Part shown: piece by piece, positions 6,530-13,078 of the stretch | How the letters are laid out: every line of letters starts with the position of its first letter | How positions within the stretch are numbered: the stretch's first letter is position 1 | From: JBEKEX01 sp050013615 | Lineage (GTDB): Bacteria > Chloroflexota > Anaerolineae > Anaerolineales > Anaerolineaceae | DNA: 13,078 bases | NCBI GenBank assembly: GCA_050013615.1 | Contig: JBEKEX010000074.1 | Location: forward strand, 1-13,078 | Reading direction: 5' to 3' | Translations under genes and position numbers: made by a program | The notes under the pieces: generated by a model | The model's database searches: none | What the model saw: only the letters and a program-made list of their open reading frames with translations | What the model was told of the DNA's origin: nothing

Positions 6530-8421
6530 GAATCGATGGAGGTAAATTCAGAAGGCTGTTCACCGCTCACAGTCGAGCCGGGGATCAACTGATCGAGCAT
6601 GGTGATGATCCCTGAAGTGTCGCCTTGCTGTCCTTTGCGAATGAGTTCTTCTACCACATTCAATAGCTTTTCCCCTACCAAATTCTCATTTGTATCCACT
6701 TTGACAATATCCGGGTGTTGGGTGGGCACAAAGACCTGGCCTTCGTCCCACAACTCTTCACTGAGTTTTTCGCCCGGCCGGATGCCGGTGAAGACGATTT
6801 CGATGTCTTTTCCTGGTTCCAACCCAGAAAGCCGGATGAGGTCTTCGGCCAGGTCCAAAATACGCACCTGCTCACCCATGTTGAGTAAAAATTCCTCGCC
6901 ACCCAGGCCCATGGAAGCCGCCTGCAAAACCAGGTAAACTGCTTCCGGGATCGTCATAAAATAGCGCTTCATGTCAGGATGAGTGATGGTGATCGGCCCG
7001 CCGCGAGCGATCTGGCGTTTGAAAAGCGGCACCACGCTACCACGGCTGCCTAACACATTTCCAAAGCGAACGACCGTGAACGGTTTCCCCGTTCGACGGG
7101 CTGCATCCAGCACAAGCATTTCGGCGATTCGTTTGGTCGCGCCCATGACGTTCGCCGGTTGGATCGCTTTATCGGTGGAGATCATCACAAAGCGCTCCAC
7201 ATCATTGGCAATGGCCGCCTCGACCACCTGTTGCGTACCCAAAACGTTATTGCTGATTGCCTCTTCAACGTTTGCTTCCATCAACGGGACATGCTTGTGG
7301 GCCGCAGCATGGAAAACAACTTGCGGCTTGTGGATTTCAAACAAATGTTCGATGCGGTTCAAGTCGCGGATATCGGCGATCAAAGGCCGCATTTTTAGAT
7401 TTGGGGAACTCTCCTGAAGCTCCAGTAATGCCTCGAAAATGCTATTTTCACCATGGCCCAGCAGCAGCAATTCGGATGGCTCCCAGCGGGCGATTTGCCG
7501 GCACAATTCACGGCCAATGGAGCCGCCCGCGCCGGTCACCAGGATCTTTTTCCCGCCCAACGTCTCACCCACCAGCTCGTCATGGATTTTTGCAGGTTGG
7601 CGGCGTAAAAGGTCGGTGATATCCACATCCCGAAGCCTGCTAATGTTCACCTTGCCGCCCAAGAGTTCGTAGATGCCCGGCATGGTGTGCGAGGGGATAC
7701 CCTTTAGACGGCAAACGTCTGTCACCAATCTGACCACCCTACCCGGTGCGCTGGGAATGGCGATGACCACTTCGTTCACCCGCAGTCGGTCCAGCACCTT
7801 GGGAAGATCGTTGAGCGTTCCAACCACTGGCACCCCATAAAGCTGCTGTTTCTGCTTTTCGGGGTTATCATCCAACAAACCGACGGGTTTCAGATGCAGC
7901 TTGGGATTTTTCTGCATTTCCCGCACCACCAGCGCACCCGCATCACCGGCACCCACGATCAAAATATTGTGGTTTGCCGATTGCTTTCCCTGCCCACTAT
8001 TCATTAATCGACTTTCTGCCACCATTCTTATCGCTACACGCAGTCCGCCGACCAGGAGCAATGAAAGAGTCCAATCGATGACCAGCAATGAACGCGGAAA
8101 ACTGGTGAAGACTCTCAAGCCAAACAACCCCATCATCGTCGCAGAAACCAAGATGGATGCAGCGCTGACGGCGATCAGGATAATCTTCAATTCCTGGATG
8201 CTGGCATAAACCCACATGCGCCGGTAAAGGCCAAAGTAGGTATAAACAAGCGGCTTGATCACCAATGATACGCCGATCATGATGCAGGCAGTCAAGAAAT
8301 AGAGCTGGAAGGCCGCGCCGAGGTCCAAGCGCAACGCATAACTGCCTAAGACGCCGATGATGATACAAAATAGATCCCCCAGAAAAATATAGCGGTTGCG
8401 AATATTGGGTTTTGTCTTCAT
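6526..8421 (-). CDS. membrane-anchored nucleotide-sugar 4,6-dehydratase (FlaA1/CapD/WbpM/PglF type)
   Basis: A 631-residue protein with the full long-form architecture. Four membrane helices lie at about 11-30, 42-63, 77-99 and 110-130. A Rossmann-like domain with GAGDAG (157-162) and LLDDNPEKQ follows, and then a short-chain dehydrogenase domain beginning KKILVTGAGGSIG (291-303). The SDR part has HAAAHKHVPLME (371-382), STDKAIQPANVMGATKR (415-431) and VRFGNVLGSRGSVVP. The usual SDR catalytic tyrosine is Met426 before K430, which is normal for this subgroup. Family members use NAD(P) to convert UDP-GlcNAc to UDP-4-keto-6-deoxy-GlcNAc, the first step to QuiNAc, FucNAc, bacillosamine and related sugars; the exact substrate here is not determinable. 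It starts 5 bases after the stop of the glycosylphosphotransferase and overlaps the first FemAB gene by 4 bases, so it sits within the priming and export part of the operon. No aminotransferase or reductase to finish the sugar is present in this window. Confidence 0.93.
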   Translation of the reverse strand: MKTKPNIRNRYIFLGDLFCIIIGVLGSYALRLDLGAAFQLYFLTACIMIGVSLVIKPLVYTYFGLYRRMWVYASIQELKIILIAVSAASILVSATMMGLFGLRVFTSFPRSLLVIDWTLSLLLVGGLRVAIRMVAESRLMNSGQGKQSANHNILIVGAGDAGALVVREMQKNPKLHLKPVGLLDDNPEKQKQQLYGVPVVGTLNDLPKVLDRLRVNEVVIAIPSAPGRVVRLVTDVCRLKGIPSHTMPGIYELLGGKVNISRLRDVDITDLLRRQPAKIHDELVGETLGGKKILVTGAGGSIGRELCRQIARWEPSELLLLGHGENSIFEALLELQESSPNLKMRPLIADIRDLNRIEHLFEIHKPQVVFHAAAHKHVPLMEANVEEAISNNVLGTQQVVEAAIANDVERFVMISTDKAIQPANVMGATKRIAEMLVLDAARRTGKPFTVVRFGNVLGSRGSVVPLFKRQIARGGPITITHPDMKRYFMTIPEAVYLVLQAASMGLGGEEFLLNMGEQVRILDLAEDLIRLSGLEPGKDIEIVFTGIRPGEKLSEELWDEGQVFVPTQHPDIVKVDTNENLVGEKLLNVVEELIRKGQQGDTSGIITMLDQLIPGSTVSGEQPSEFTSIDS

Positions 8422-8426
8422 CGAGA

Positions 8427-9851
8427 TCAGCGGCCTCTCAACCCAAAGACGGTGCTTATCGTGCGAATCAGGATCATAATATCCAACAGAAGATTGCGAT
8501 GCTTGATGTAATACAGATCATATTCAAGCTTCACACCGGTCTGTTCGACGTTCGACGCATATCCATAATTTACCTGTGCCCAACCCGTCAATCCCGGTTT
8601 GACAAAAAGACGCGCCCGATAGAACGGGATCTGGGTCTGCAATTCATTGATCAACTCGGGGCGTTCCGCACGCGGCCCCACCAGACTCATCTCTCCGCGA
8701 AGGACATTGATGAATTGCGGTAATTCATCCAGGTGACTCTTGCGCAAGATGCCCCCAAACCGAGTCACCCGCTCGTCTTTTTCAGACGCCATGCGGGCAA
8801 TCCCATCTTTCTCTGCGTCCTGACGCATGGTCCTGAACTTGACAATCTGATACTCCCGCCCATTCCTGCCCAAGCGTACCTGCTTGAAAAGAATGGGTGA
8901 ACCGCTGTCGATTAAAGTAAAGAGAGCAATAAAAGGATACAGTGCGACCAATAAAACACAACCAACCAGTGCTCCGATGATATCCATCAAACGTTTGCCA
9001 ATCTCATAAAAACTACCCGTCTGAGCCTCATCGACAAACGAGCGCAAAATCCAGTCTGATTTCAATAGAAAGATAGGAAGCCGGCCTAAAAGGTCTTCGT
9101 ACACACTGGGCATGGTTCGCACTTCCACCCCGCGCTCTTGCGCGTCCAATAAAACCTGGAACATGGTCGAATTCATGTCACCGGTAATGGCGCAAATCAG
9201 ATCGGTTATCCTCTCATTTTCGATGATCTGCAGCAACGCATCACCATTTCCAATGATGTTGTAGCCGAAAATAGAAAGTTTCTGCTTTTCAGGGTCATCA
9301 TCGATCAAGCCGACCAAAAAGAATGGTGAGGGCTGGATCTTTTGTAGAACGTGAACCAAATTGGTGCCTGCTTTTCCGGCACCGACGATCAGCACCCTGC
9401 GCATGAAGACCGGTGCGGTAAAGATATTGATATAGAGCATCCGCCACAATAATGTTAAGACCGTGGTGGCGATGATGAAGCTTGCCACACCCAGTCGTGG
9501 CAAAGAGGATGGCTCAGACGTGAAGTAGATCAAGAGATAAATCACGCCGCTGATCGCTGCAGCGATCGTGATCCCGCGGATCGTGTCTCCCCGGTGACTG
9601 GCCGTGCGAACATCGTACAATTCGACATTCAACAGCAACCAGAAAAATGGCAGCAAGTAGAACCAGAACGGTGGGCGAACAGTCAAGAATTGCCATGAAA
9701 ACTTGATCCAAGCATCTTTTTGTGCCCAGAAATAAAGTGCAATAAACAATGCCAGGCCGGCGACTATTAAATCACCCACCAACAGGATTGTACGTCTTTC
9801 TCCCGTTTGGATGCGCCACAAAGGTGCCTGGTTTGTTTTTGAAGAACTCAT
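8427..9851 (-). CDS. polyprenyl glycosylphosphotransferase (exopolysaccharide priming sugar transferase)
   Basis: A 474-residue polyisoprenyl-phosphate hexose-1-phosphate transferase of the WbaP/WcaJ type. Four N-terminal membrane helices lie at about 22-43, 60-77, 93-111 and 120-139. Next is a Rossmann-like domain with VLIVGAGKAG (153-162) and LIDDDPEKQK. The C-terminal catalytic domain starts at about 284 with KRLMDIIGALVG and a hydrophobic, probably re-entrant helix. Catalytic-domain motifs are KFRTM (338-342), SHLDELPQF (372-380, containing the conserved Asp-Glu pair), VGPRAERPE (391-399) and KPGLTGWAQVNYGY (418-431). It transfers a sugar-1-phosphate from a UDP-sugar to undecaprenyl phosphate at the cytoplasmic face, starting a lipid-linked repeat unit. 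Sugar specificity (Glc, Gal, GlcNAc or a 4-keto sugar derivative from the next gene) cannot be read from the sequence. Its middle Rossmann segment resembles that of the dehydratase next door. It begins after a 97-base non-coding gap, with no good ribosome binding site, so it may have its own promoter. Confidence 0.93.
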   Translation of the reverse strand: MSSSKTNQAPLWRIQTGERRTILLVGDLIVAGLALFIALYFWAQKDAWIKFSWQFLTVRPPFWFYLLPFFWLLLNVELYDVRTASHRGDTIRGITIAAAISGVIYLLIYFTSEPSSLPRLGVASFIIATTVLTLLWRMLYINIFTAPVFMRRVLIVGAGKAGTNLVHVLQKIQPSPFFLVGLIDDDPEKQKLSIFGYNIIGNGDALLQIIENERITDLICAITGDMNSTMFQVLLDAQERGVEVRTMPSVYEDLLGRLPIFLLKSDWILRSFVDEAQTGSFYEIGKRLMDIIGALVGCVLLVALYPFIALFTLIDSGSPILFKQVRLGRNGREYQIVKFRTMRQDAEKDGIARMASEKDERVTRFGGILRKSHLDELPQFINVLRGEMSLVGPRAERPELINELQTQIPFYRARLFVKPGLTGWAQVNYGYASNVEQTGVKLEYDLYYIKHRNLLLDIMILIRTISTVFGLRGR

Positions 9852-9854
9852 AAA

Positions 9855-9951
9855 CTGGCCCGTACCCCGTCAAGCTTGAACATATCACTCTGAACAAAAT
9901 TTCTTTGTCTTATCATAAAAGCGAGTCTTATAAAACGAGGCTAGATGGGCA
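9855..9951. other. non-coding gap between glycosyltransferase and glycosylphosphotransferase
   Basis: This is the only sizeable gap in the minus-strand block. It is AT-rich and holds a tandem imperfect repeat (9908-9939) and a short palindrome, CAAGCTTG (9871-9878). There is no GC stem followed by a U run that would make a convincing intrinsic terminator. A TATAAG (minus strand, inside the repeat) and a TATGAT are -10-like, but neither has a good -35, so I do not call a promoter. Confidence 0.4.
9908..9939. repeat. tandem imperfect direct repeat, possible operator
   Basis: Two adjacent units, TCTTATCATAAAAGCGAG (9908-9925) and TCTTATAAAACGAG (9926-9939), match except for small insertions in the first (ATC and one G). 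On the minus strand this reads CTCG-TTTTAT-AAGA followed by CTCG-C-TTTTAT-GAT-AAGA. It lies about 57-88 bases upstream of the glycosylphosphotransferase ATG. OmpR-type regulators typically bind short tandem direct repeats, so it could be a binding site for the regulator encoded in this block. Replication slippage is the simpler alternative. Confidence 0.4.
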
Positions 9952-10953
9952 CTAATTCCTGTTCACCGTATTGACTGCCAGGCCATACAACAAGCCTGTA
10001 CCCCAGACCAAGTGCATGATCGCAATAGCTCCTGGAACACCAATTATAAGGGCTGAATCATGCTTTTTGATAGCCAAGTTTAGACCAATTCCCAAAAGAA
10101 CCGCCCCATACAGCAATAATTCCAACAACAACACCCAGCGTGCTAGGATCACCCAAATCGACAGCACCAGGAAAAAGGAAAGACTGCTCACCAGCAGCGG
10201 TGGAAGGAATTGACGTGCAAGCGCTGTAGTTGGATATCGTTTGAGCATTTGAGCTTTCCAGTAGCCGTAACGCCAATATTGCCTTGCCAAGGCGGAAAAA
10301 GTGGTCCGGGTGAAATAGACACACCGGATGGCAGGGTCCAGCCAGACTTTCCCTCCCAGTTTCTTGATCCGCATGTTAAGTTCATAATCTTCATTTGATA
10401 GCAGCAGTTCATCCCACCCGCCGATCTGGTCCAGATAGTTTTTCCGGAACGCACCAAAGGGCACGGTATCTACGGCGCTGGCCTTGGTTGCATACCGGTA
10501 GCTCGCATTTCCCGTCCCCACTGGGCTGGTTGCCGCAGCGGTGATGGAGCGTGAGATCCAATCACTCCCACCGGGCTGGATATCCCATACGCCACCAACA
10601 TTATCGCCGAGTCGACCTTCCAGGTCATCCACACTCCGTTTCACGTATTCTTTATCTGGAACAGAATGGGCATCCAAACGAATCACATACTCACCTGTGG
10701 CAGCAGCCAATGCAACGTTCAACCCAGCCGGAATGTTGCGCTTCGGGTTATCGATCACCCGGATTTCGAGATCGGGAAATTCCTGCTGGAATAAAGCAAT
10801 CATCTTTCGAGTGTCATCGCTGGACAACCCATCCGCTATGACCACTTCCATTTCGAGACGCGAAAAAGTCTGGGCATAGAGTGCGTTCAGCAACAACTGG
10901 ATGGTCTTTTCTTCGTTGTAGCAAGGCACAATGACCGATACTTTTTTCGTCAT
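9952..10953 (-). CDS. family 2 glycosyltransferase, ExoA-like, with C-terminal membrane helices
   Basis: A 333-residue GT-A enzyme. The N-terminus VSVIVPCYNEEKTI and the ADG at 40-42 form the nucleotide-sugar site. RLDAHSVPD (92-100) provides the Asp-x-His variant of the metal-binding DxD motif, seen in ExoA-like succinoglycan transferases. FGAFRKNYLDQIGGWDE and SNEDYELNMRI (186-196) give the acceptor region and the catalytic base motif ED. RQYWRYGYWK (224-233) is the QxxRW-like segment. About three membrane helices follow (252-271, 273-293, 300-325). It likely adds a sugar to a lipid-linked intermediate at the inner face of the membrane; donor and linkage are unknown. ATG 10953 overlaps the histidine kinase stop as ATGA and is preceded by AAGGA at close spacing, so it appears to be co-translated with the sensor kinase, an unusual partner for a glycosyltransferase. 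It is followed by a 97-base gap before the next gene. Confidence 0.92.
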   Translation of the reverse strand: MTKKVSVIVPCYNEEKTIQLLLNALYAQTFSRLEMEVVIADGLSSDDTRKMIALFQQEFPDLEIRVIDNPKRNIPAGLNVALAAATGEYVIRLDAHSVPDKEYVKRSVDDLEGRLGDNVGGVWDIQPGGSDWISRSITAAATSPVGTGNASYRYATKASAVDTVPFGAFRKNYLDQIGGWDELLLSNEDYELNMRIKKLGGKVWLDPAIRCVYFTRTTFSALARQYWRYGYWKAQMLKRYPTTALARQFLPPLLVSSLSFFLVLSIWVILARWVLLLELLLYGAVLLGIGLNLAIKKHDSALIIGVPGAIAIMHLVWGTGLLYGLAVNTVNRN

Positions 10954-12389
10954 AGATCCTTCATCTTTACTTGTAAGGTTGTATCATCTGACCTTGCCAC
11001 CGGCAAGCGCACCATGAACGTGCTTCCCCGGCCGGGCTGGCTTTCGACCCAAATATCTCCGCCATGCGCCAGGATGATTTGCCGCGCAATGGGCAGTCCC
11101 AGTCCCACGCCGCGCCTGGCTCCTCCCTGGCGGGATTTATCCACCTGGTAGAAGCGCTCGAAGATACGCTTCTGATCTTGCATGGCGATCCCGGGGCCGG
11201 TATCCGCAATGGATATGATGACCTGGCTCAACTTCTGGACAGCCGATAGGGTAATTTTACCGCCTGCCGGTGTGAATTTTAGCGCATTATCGATGATATT
11301 CGTGAAAACCTGAACCAGACGGTCGCCATCACCGATGATCGTGGGCAGATGCTGCTCTTTCCACATCAGTGATACTTGGTTCTGTTGCGCCTGGAGTGCA
11401 AACTTATCAACCACGTTTTTCAACAACTCATTAAGATCGACACCTGACTTCTGCAAATCCGCCGTCCCGGCTTCCAGGCGAGCCAACGTCAACAGGTCGA
11501 GCACCAGGCGGTTCATCCGCCCAGCCTCTTTATAGATCACCTCAGCCGCTTGATGCAAGGCTTCCGGCGTTTGGGCCGTCCCATCCATAATGGCTTGTGC
11601 GAACCCCTGGATGGAAGTCAGCGGGGTCTTCAATTCATGAGAAACGTTGCTGACAAAATCACGCTGCGATTGAGAGCTTTCCCGCACCTGCTTGCTCATC
11701 TCATTAAGGCTCTGCGCCAATTGTTGGATCTCTTGCGGCCCCTCCACCGGGATGGCCTGGTAAGTGCCCACCGCCAATGAACGAGCAGAATCTTTCATCT
11801 TGCGCAATGGCTTGCTAATCCAACGATCCATCAAAATGCCGATCACGGCCATTAGTGCTAATGCCAGTATCCCGGAAATAATAATGGGTGAAAATAATTC
11901 GTTATCAATGAAAGTGAGCAATTGTGCACGCGGCCTGGGCGTTTCGACCAATAAATAATAACCGTCCTTCAGGCTATGCAGCGTATAAAACCGAACCTGG
12001 TGATTTACGTCCCTGAAACTCGCCACGCTCCAAAGATCGGAATCTGAAGCAGTATCCTGAAGAGGGAAGGTCAAAACAGGTAATAGATTCGTTTGCCCGG
12101 AACTGGCTACGATGGCACCGAACGGATTGAAAATTGTCAGTTGGAAAGCACTTTGATCGGCTTGGGCCTTGACGATCTGGTCCAGTGCAGCCGTGTCCCC
12201 CATGGCCACCGTCGACACCATTTGCACGGTCGTCGCTTCGGTCAGCCGCATGCGCATGATAACTTGCCGGTAAAGCCATGGGCTGTTCACCAAAGAGACT
12301 ACGATGCCGGTGCCCATCGAACATAGCAGCACCAAGATCAAAAGCGCATAGCTCAACCAGAGACGGGCACGCAGGGATGAAGCCATCAT
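10950..12389 (-). CDS. membrane sensor histidine kinase
   Basis: 479 residues from ATG 12389, with complete classical architecture. A membrane helix lies at about 9-33, then an extracytoplasmic sensor region of about 135 residues (about 34-167) with no recognisable cofactor motif, a second helix at about 168-188, a HAMP linker at about 189-241, and a HisKA dimerisation domain with FVSNVSHELKTPL, where H251 is the predicted phosphorylated histidine. The ATP-binding domain has the N box NIIDNALKF (364-372), G1 DTGPGI (396-401), the F box FERFYQ and G2 GVGLGL (427-432). It is likely an active kinase and phosphatase of the PhoR/VicK-like class. An in-frame ATG at 12440 exists, but the start at 12389 is preferred: it gives a 4-base ATGA overlap with the regulator gene, is closely preceded by GGTGG, and puts a normal basic N-terminus before the first helix. 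It is flanked by the regulator and by the glycosyltransferase, both overlapping by 4 bases. Its usual partner, a receiver domain with a phospho-acceptor Asp, is not encoded next to it. Confidence 0.93.
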   Translation of the reverse strand: MMASSLRARLWLSYALLILVLLCSMGTGIVVSLVNSPWLYRQVIMRMRLTEATTVQMVSTVAMGDTAALDQIVKAQADQSAFQLTIFNPFGAIVASSGQTNLLPVLTFPLQDTASDSDLWSVASFRDVNHQVRFYTLHSLKDGYYLLVETPRPRAQLLTFIDNELFSPIIISGILALALMAVIGILMDRWISKPLRKMKDSARSLAVGTYQAIPVEGPQEIQQLAQSLNEMSKQVRESSQSQRDFVSNVSHELKTPLTSIQGFAQAIMDGTAQTPEALHQAAEVIYKEAGRMNRLVLDLLTLARLEAGTADLQKSGVDLNELLKNVVDKFALQAQQNQVSLMWKEQHLPTIIGDGDRLVQVFTNIIDNALKFTPAGGKITLSAVQKLSQVIISIADTGPGIAMQDQKRIFERFYQVDKSRQGGARRGVGLGLPIARQIILAHGGDIWVESQPGRGSTFMVRLPVARSDDTTLQVKMKDL

Positions 12390-12970
12390 GCCACCAATTT
12401 GTACCCAATGCCGGTGACGGTTTCGATCTTCACCTGGCAATCGAGAAGTTTGCCCCGCAATTGGGCAATATGCACATCCACCGTGCGCGTTTGACCCGCA
12501 AAGTCAAATCCCCACGCCTGGTTGAGCAATTGATCCCTGGAAAGTACCAGGCCTTTGTGCTGTGCGAGCACATATAAAACTTCGAATTCCTGGGTCCGCA
12601 ACGGCACCAGCTTGCCATTACAGTGCACCTCGCGTCGCGCCGGGTCGATCACCAAATCCCCCAATTTGATCACCTGGCCGGATGTTGGTATGTTTTGCTG
12701 TCCTGAACGCCGGAGGATCGCCTTTGCCCTGGCGACCAGATCGTCTATCGAGTCGAGGCCGGTTGGGCCGAAGCCAGTCACCTGGGAGGCTCCCAGGTAG
12801 TGGAGGGTTAGTCCGGTCGTGAAGGTTCTTAGGACCCCCGACTGGATCAGGAGCTGGACCCTCTTGTGGACTGCGTTGACCGAGAGGTTCAGCTTGGCAG
12901 CCAGGGCGCGGTAGGGCATCCTGGAGTTGTTAAGAAGCTGCATGCAGAGTAGGAGATCGGTCTTGTCCAT
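12386..12970 (-). CDS. chimeric DNA-binding regulator: Lrp/AsnC-like HTH fused to OmpR-type winged helix, no receiver
   Basis: 194 residues. Residues 1-50 form a winged-helix/HTH of the Lrp/AsnC type: MDKTDLLLCMQLLNNSRMPY, then RALAAKLNLSVNAVHKRVQLL with the recognition helix at about 30-41. A short linker (about 51-82) leads to AKAILRR (82-88), which resembles the end of a receiver domain's last helix. Residues 101-192 form a complete OmpR/PhoB effector domain (IKLGDLVIDPARREV, PLRTQEFEVLYVLA, RDQLLNQAWG, TVDVHIAQLRGKL, IETVTGIGYKLVA). A typical OmpR-family regulator of about 225-240 residues would have a receiver of about 120 residues with the phosphorylated Asp; none is present. Codon choice differs between the halves: leucine is never TTA/TTG before residue 88 (0 of 17) but is in 7 of 14 after it. 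All four lysines in the first part are AAG, against four of six AAA later. The next gene is a sensor kinase overlapping by 4 bases, so this occupies the normal response-regulator slot. No strong promoter or ribosome binding site is seen upstream. Domain replacement, transfer or an assembly chimera are all possible. Confidence 0.85.
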   Translation of the reverse strand: MDKTDLLLCMQLLNNSRMPYRALAAKLNLSVNAVHKRVQLLIQSGVLRTFTTGLTLHYLGASQVTGFGPTGLDSIDDLVARAKAILRRSGQQNIPTSGQVIKLGDLVIDPARREVHCNGKLVPLRTQEFEVLYVLAQHKGLVLSRDQLLNQAWGFDFAGQTRTVDVHIAQLRGKLLDCQVKIETVTGIGYKLVA

Positions 12971-13078
12971 ACGATTTAAAATCTCGCTCTGAACTTAGAT
13001 AAGGACTTCGTCAGACCATGCCTTAGAGAGCTATTTAGCGCAAAACCCGCATTTAGAACCTGTTAGTCTTTTTTTGCG
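12971..13078. promoter_or_regulatory. upstream region of the regulator operon
   Basis: This 108-base non-coding end of the window precedes the minus-strand block. On the minus strand CTAA occurs five times (beginning at 13066, 13056, 13038, 13026 and 12998). The first two are spaced exactly 10 bases (CTAACAGGTT, CTAAATGCGG), the half-site spacing used by OmpR-type proteins. I find no good -35/-10 pair. The sequence just before the ATG (TTTTAAATCGT) lacks a Shine-Dalgarno motif. The region is taken as the likely promoter and operator area by position only. Confidence 0.3.

Noticed and set aside
6983..7417. 144-codon plus-strand open frame opposite the dehydratase
   Set aside because: It lies wholly antisense to the best-conserved SDR region and has no recognisable domain, so it is a shadow frame.
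6526..8421. Missing catalytic tyrosine (Met426) in the dehydratase as an inactivating mutation
   Set aside because: Met in place of the SDR Tyr is characteristic of the FlaA1/CapD/WbpM/PglF long-form subgroup, whose members are active.
7830..9310. Similar DDxPEKQK-containing segments in the dehydratase and the phosphotransferase as a sign of recent gene duplication or fusion
   Set aside because: Both families normally carry this Rossmann-like middle domain, so the resemblance is expected and ancient.
9871..9878. Palindrome CAAGCTTG in the intergenic gap
   Set aside because: An 8-base palindrome alone is expected by chance and has no flanking T run or paired site.
13039..13078. CGCAAAA (13039-13045) and TTTTGCG (13072-13078) as a terminator hairpin
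   Set aside because: The arms are 7 bases, AT-rich and separated by 26 bases, and the poly-T lies inside an arm; too weak to call.

Overview
The window looks like a bacterial chromosome segment, most likely from Chloroflexota (Anaerolineae-like). This assignment is inferred from overall protein style: Ser/Thr kinases carrying extracytoplasmic TolB/PD40-type propellers, FemAB-like proteins beside exopolysaccharide genes, and generally weak Shine-Dalgarno sequences. No rRNA or other marker gene is present to confirm it. The window is almost fully coding. I see no tRNA, rRNA, CRISPR array, transposase or insertion sequence.

Layout. Bases 1-133 (minus) hold the first 44 codons of a small membrane protein that runs off the left edge. 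A divergent intergenic region (134-261) has a plausible promoter for each direction. On the plus strand, 262-4452 carries two tandem paralogous receptor-like Ser/Thr kinases, each with a cytoplasmic kinase domain, one membrane helix, a Ser/Thr/Pro-rich linker and an extracytoplasmic propeller. The first kinase is interrupted near its C-terminus by an apparent -1 frameshift at about 2175, where its stop overlaps a restart codon (TGATG). The second kinase converges on the minus-strand block, and the two stop codons share four bases (TTAA, 4449-4452).

On the minus strand, 12970 down to 4449 is a tightly packed envelope and exopolysaccharide block. In transcription order it encodes a chimeric DNA-binding regulator, a sensor histidine kinase, an ExoA-like family 2 glycosyltransferase, then a 97-base gap containing an imperfect direct repeat, then a polyprenyl glycosylphosphotransferase, a FlaA1/CapD/PglF-type nucleotide-sugar 4,6-dehydratase, and two tandem FemAB-family proteins. 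Four of the junctions are 4-base ATGA overlaps and one is a 5-base gap, so translational coupling is likely.

How the genes may work together (inference): the dehydratase makes a 4-keto-6-deoxy-HexNAc nucleotide sugar. The phosphotransferase primes a lipid-linked glycan on undecaprenyl phosphate, and the glycosyltransferase extends it. The FemAB pair may add amino acids to peptidoglycan precursors or to a related envelope polymer. The histidine kinase and regulator would control the block, and the neighbouring kinase-propeller proteins are candidates for sensing the cell surface.

The most unusual item is the regulator at 12386-12970. Its C-terminal half is an ordinary OmpR-type winged helix, but the receiver domain is absent and is replaced by an Lrp/AsnC-like helix-turn-helix whose codon choice differs sharply from the rest of the gene (no TTA/TTG among 17 leucines, against 7 of 14 in the C-terminal part).
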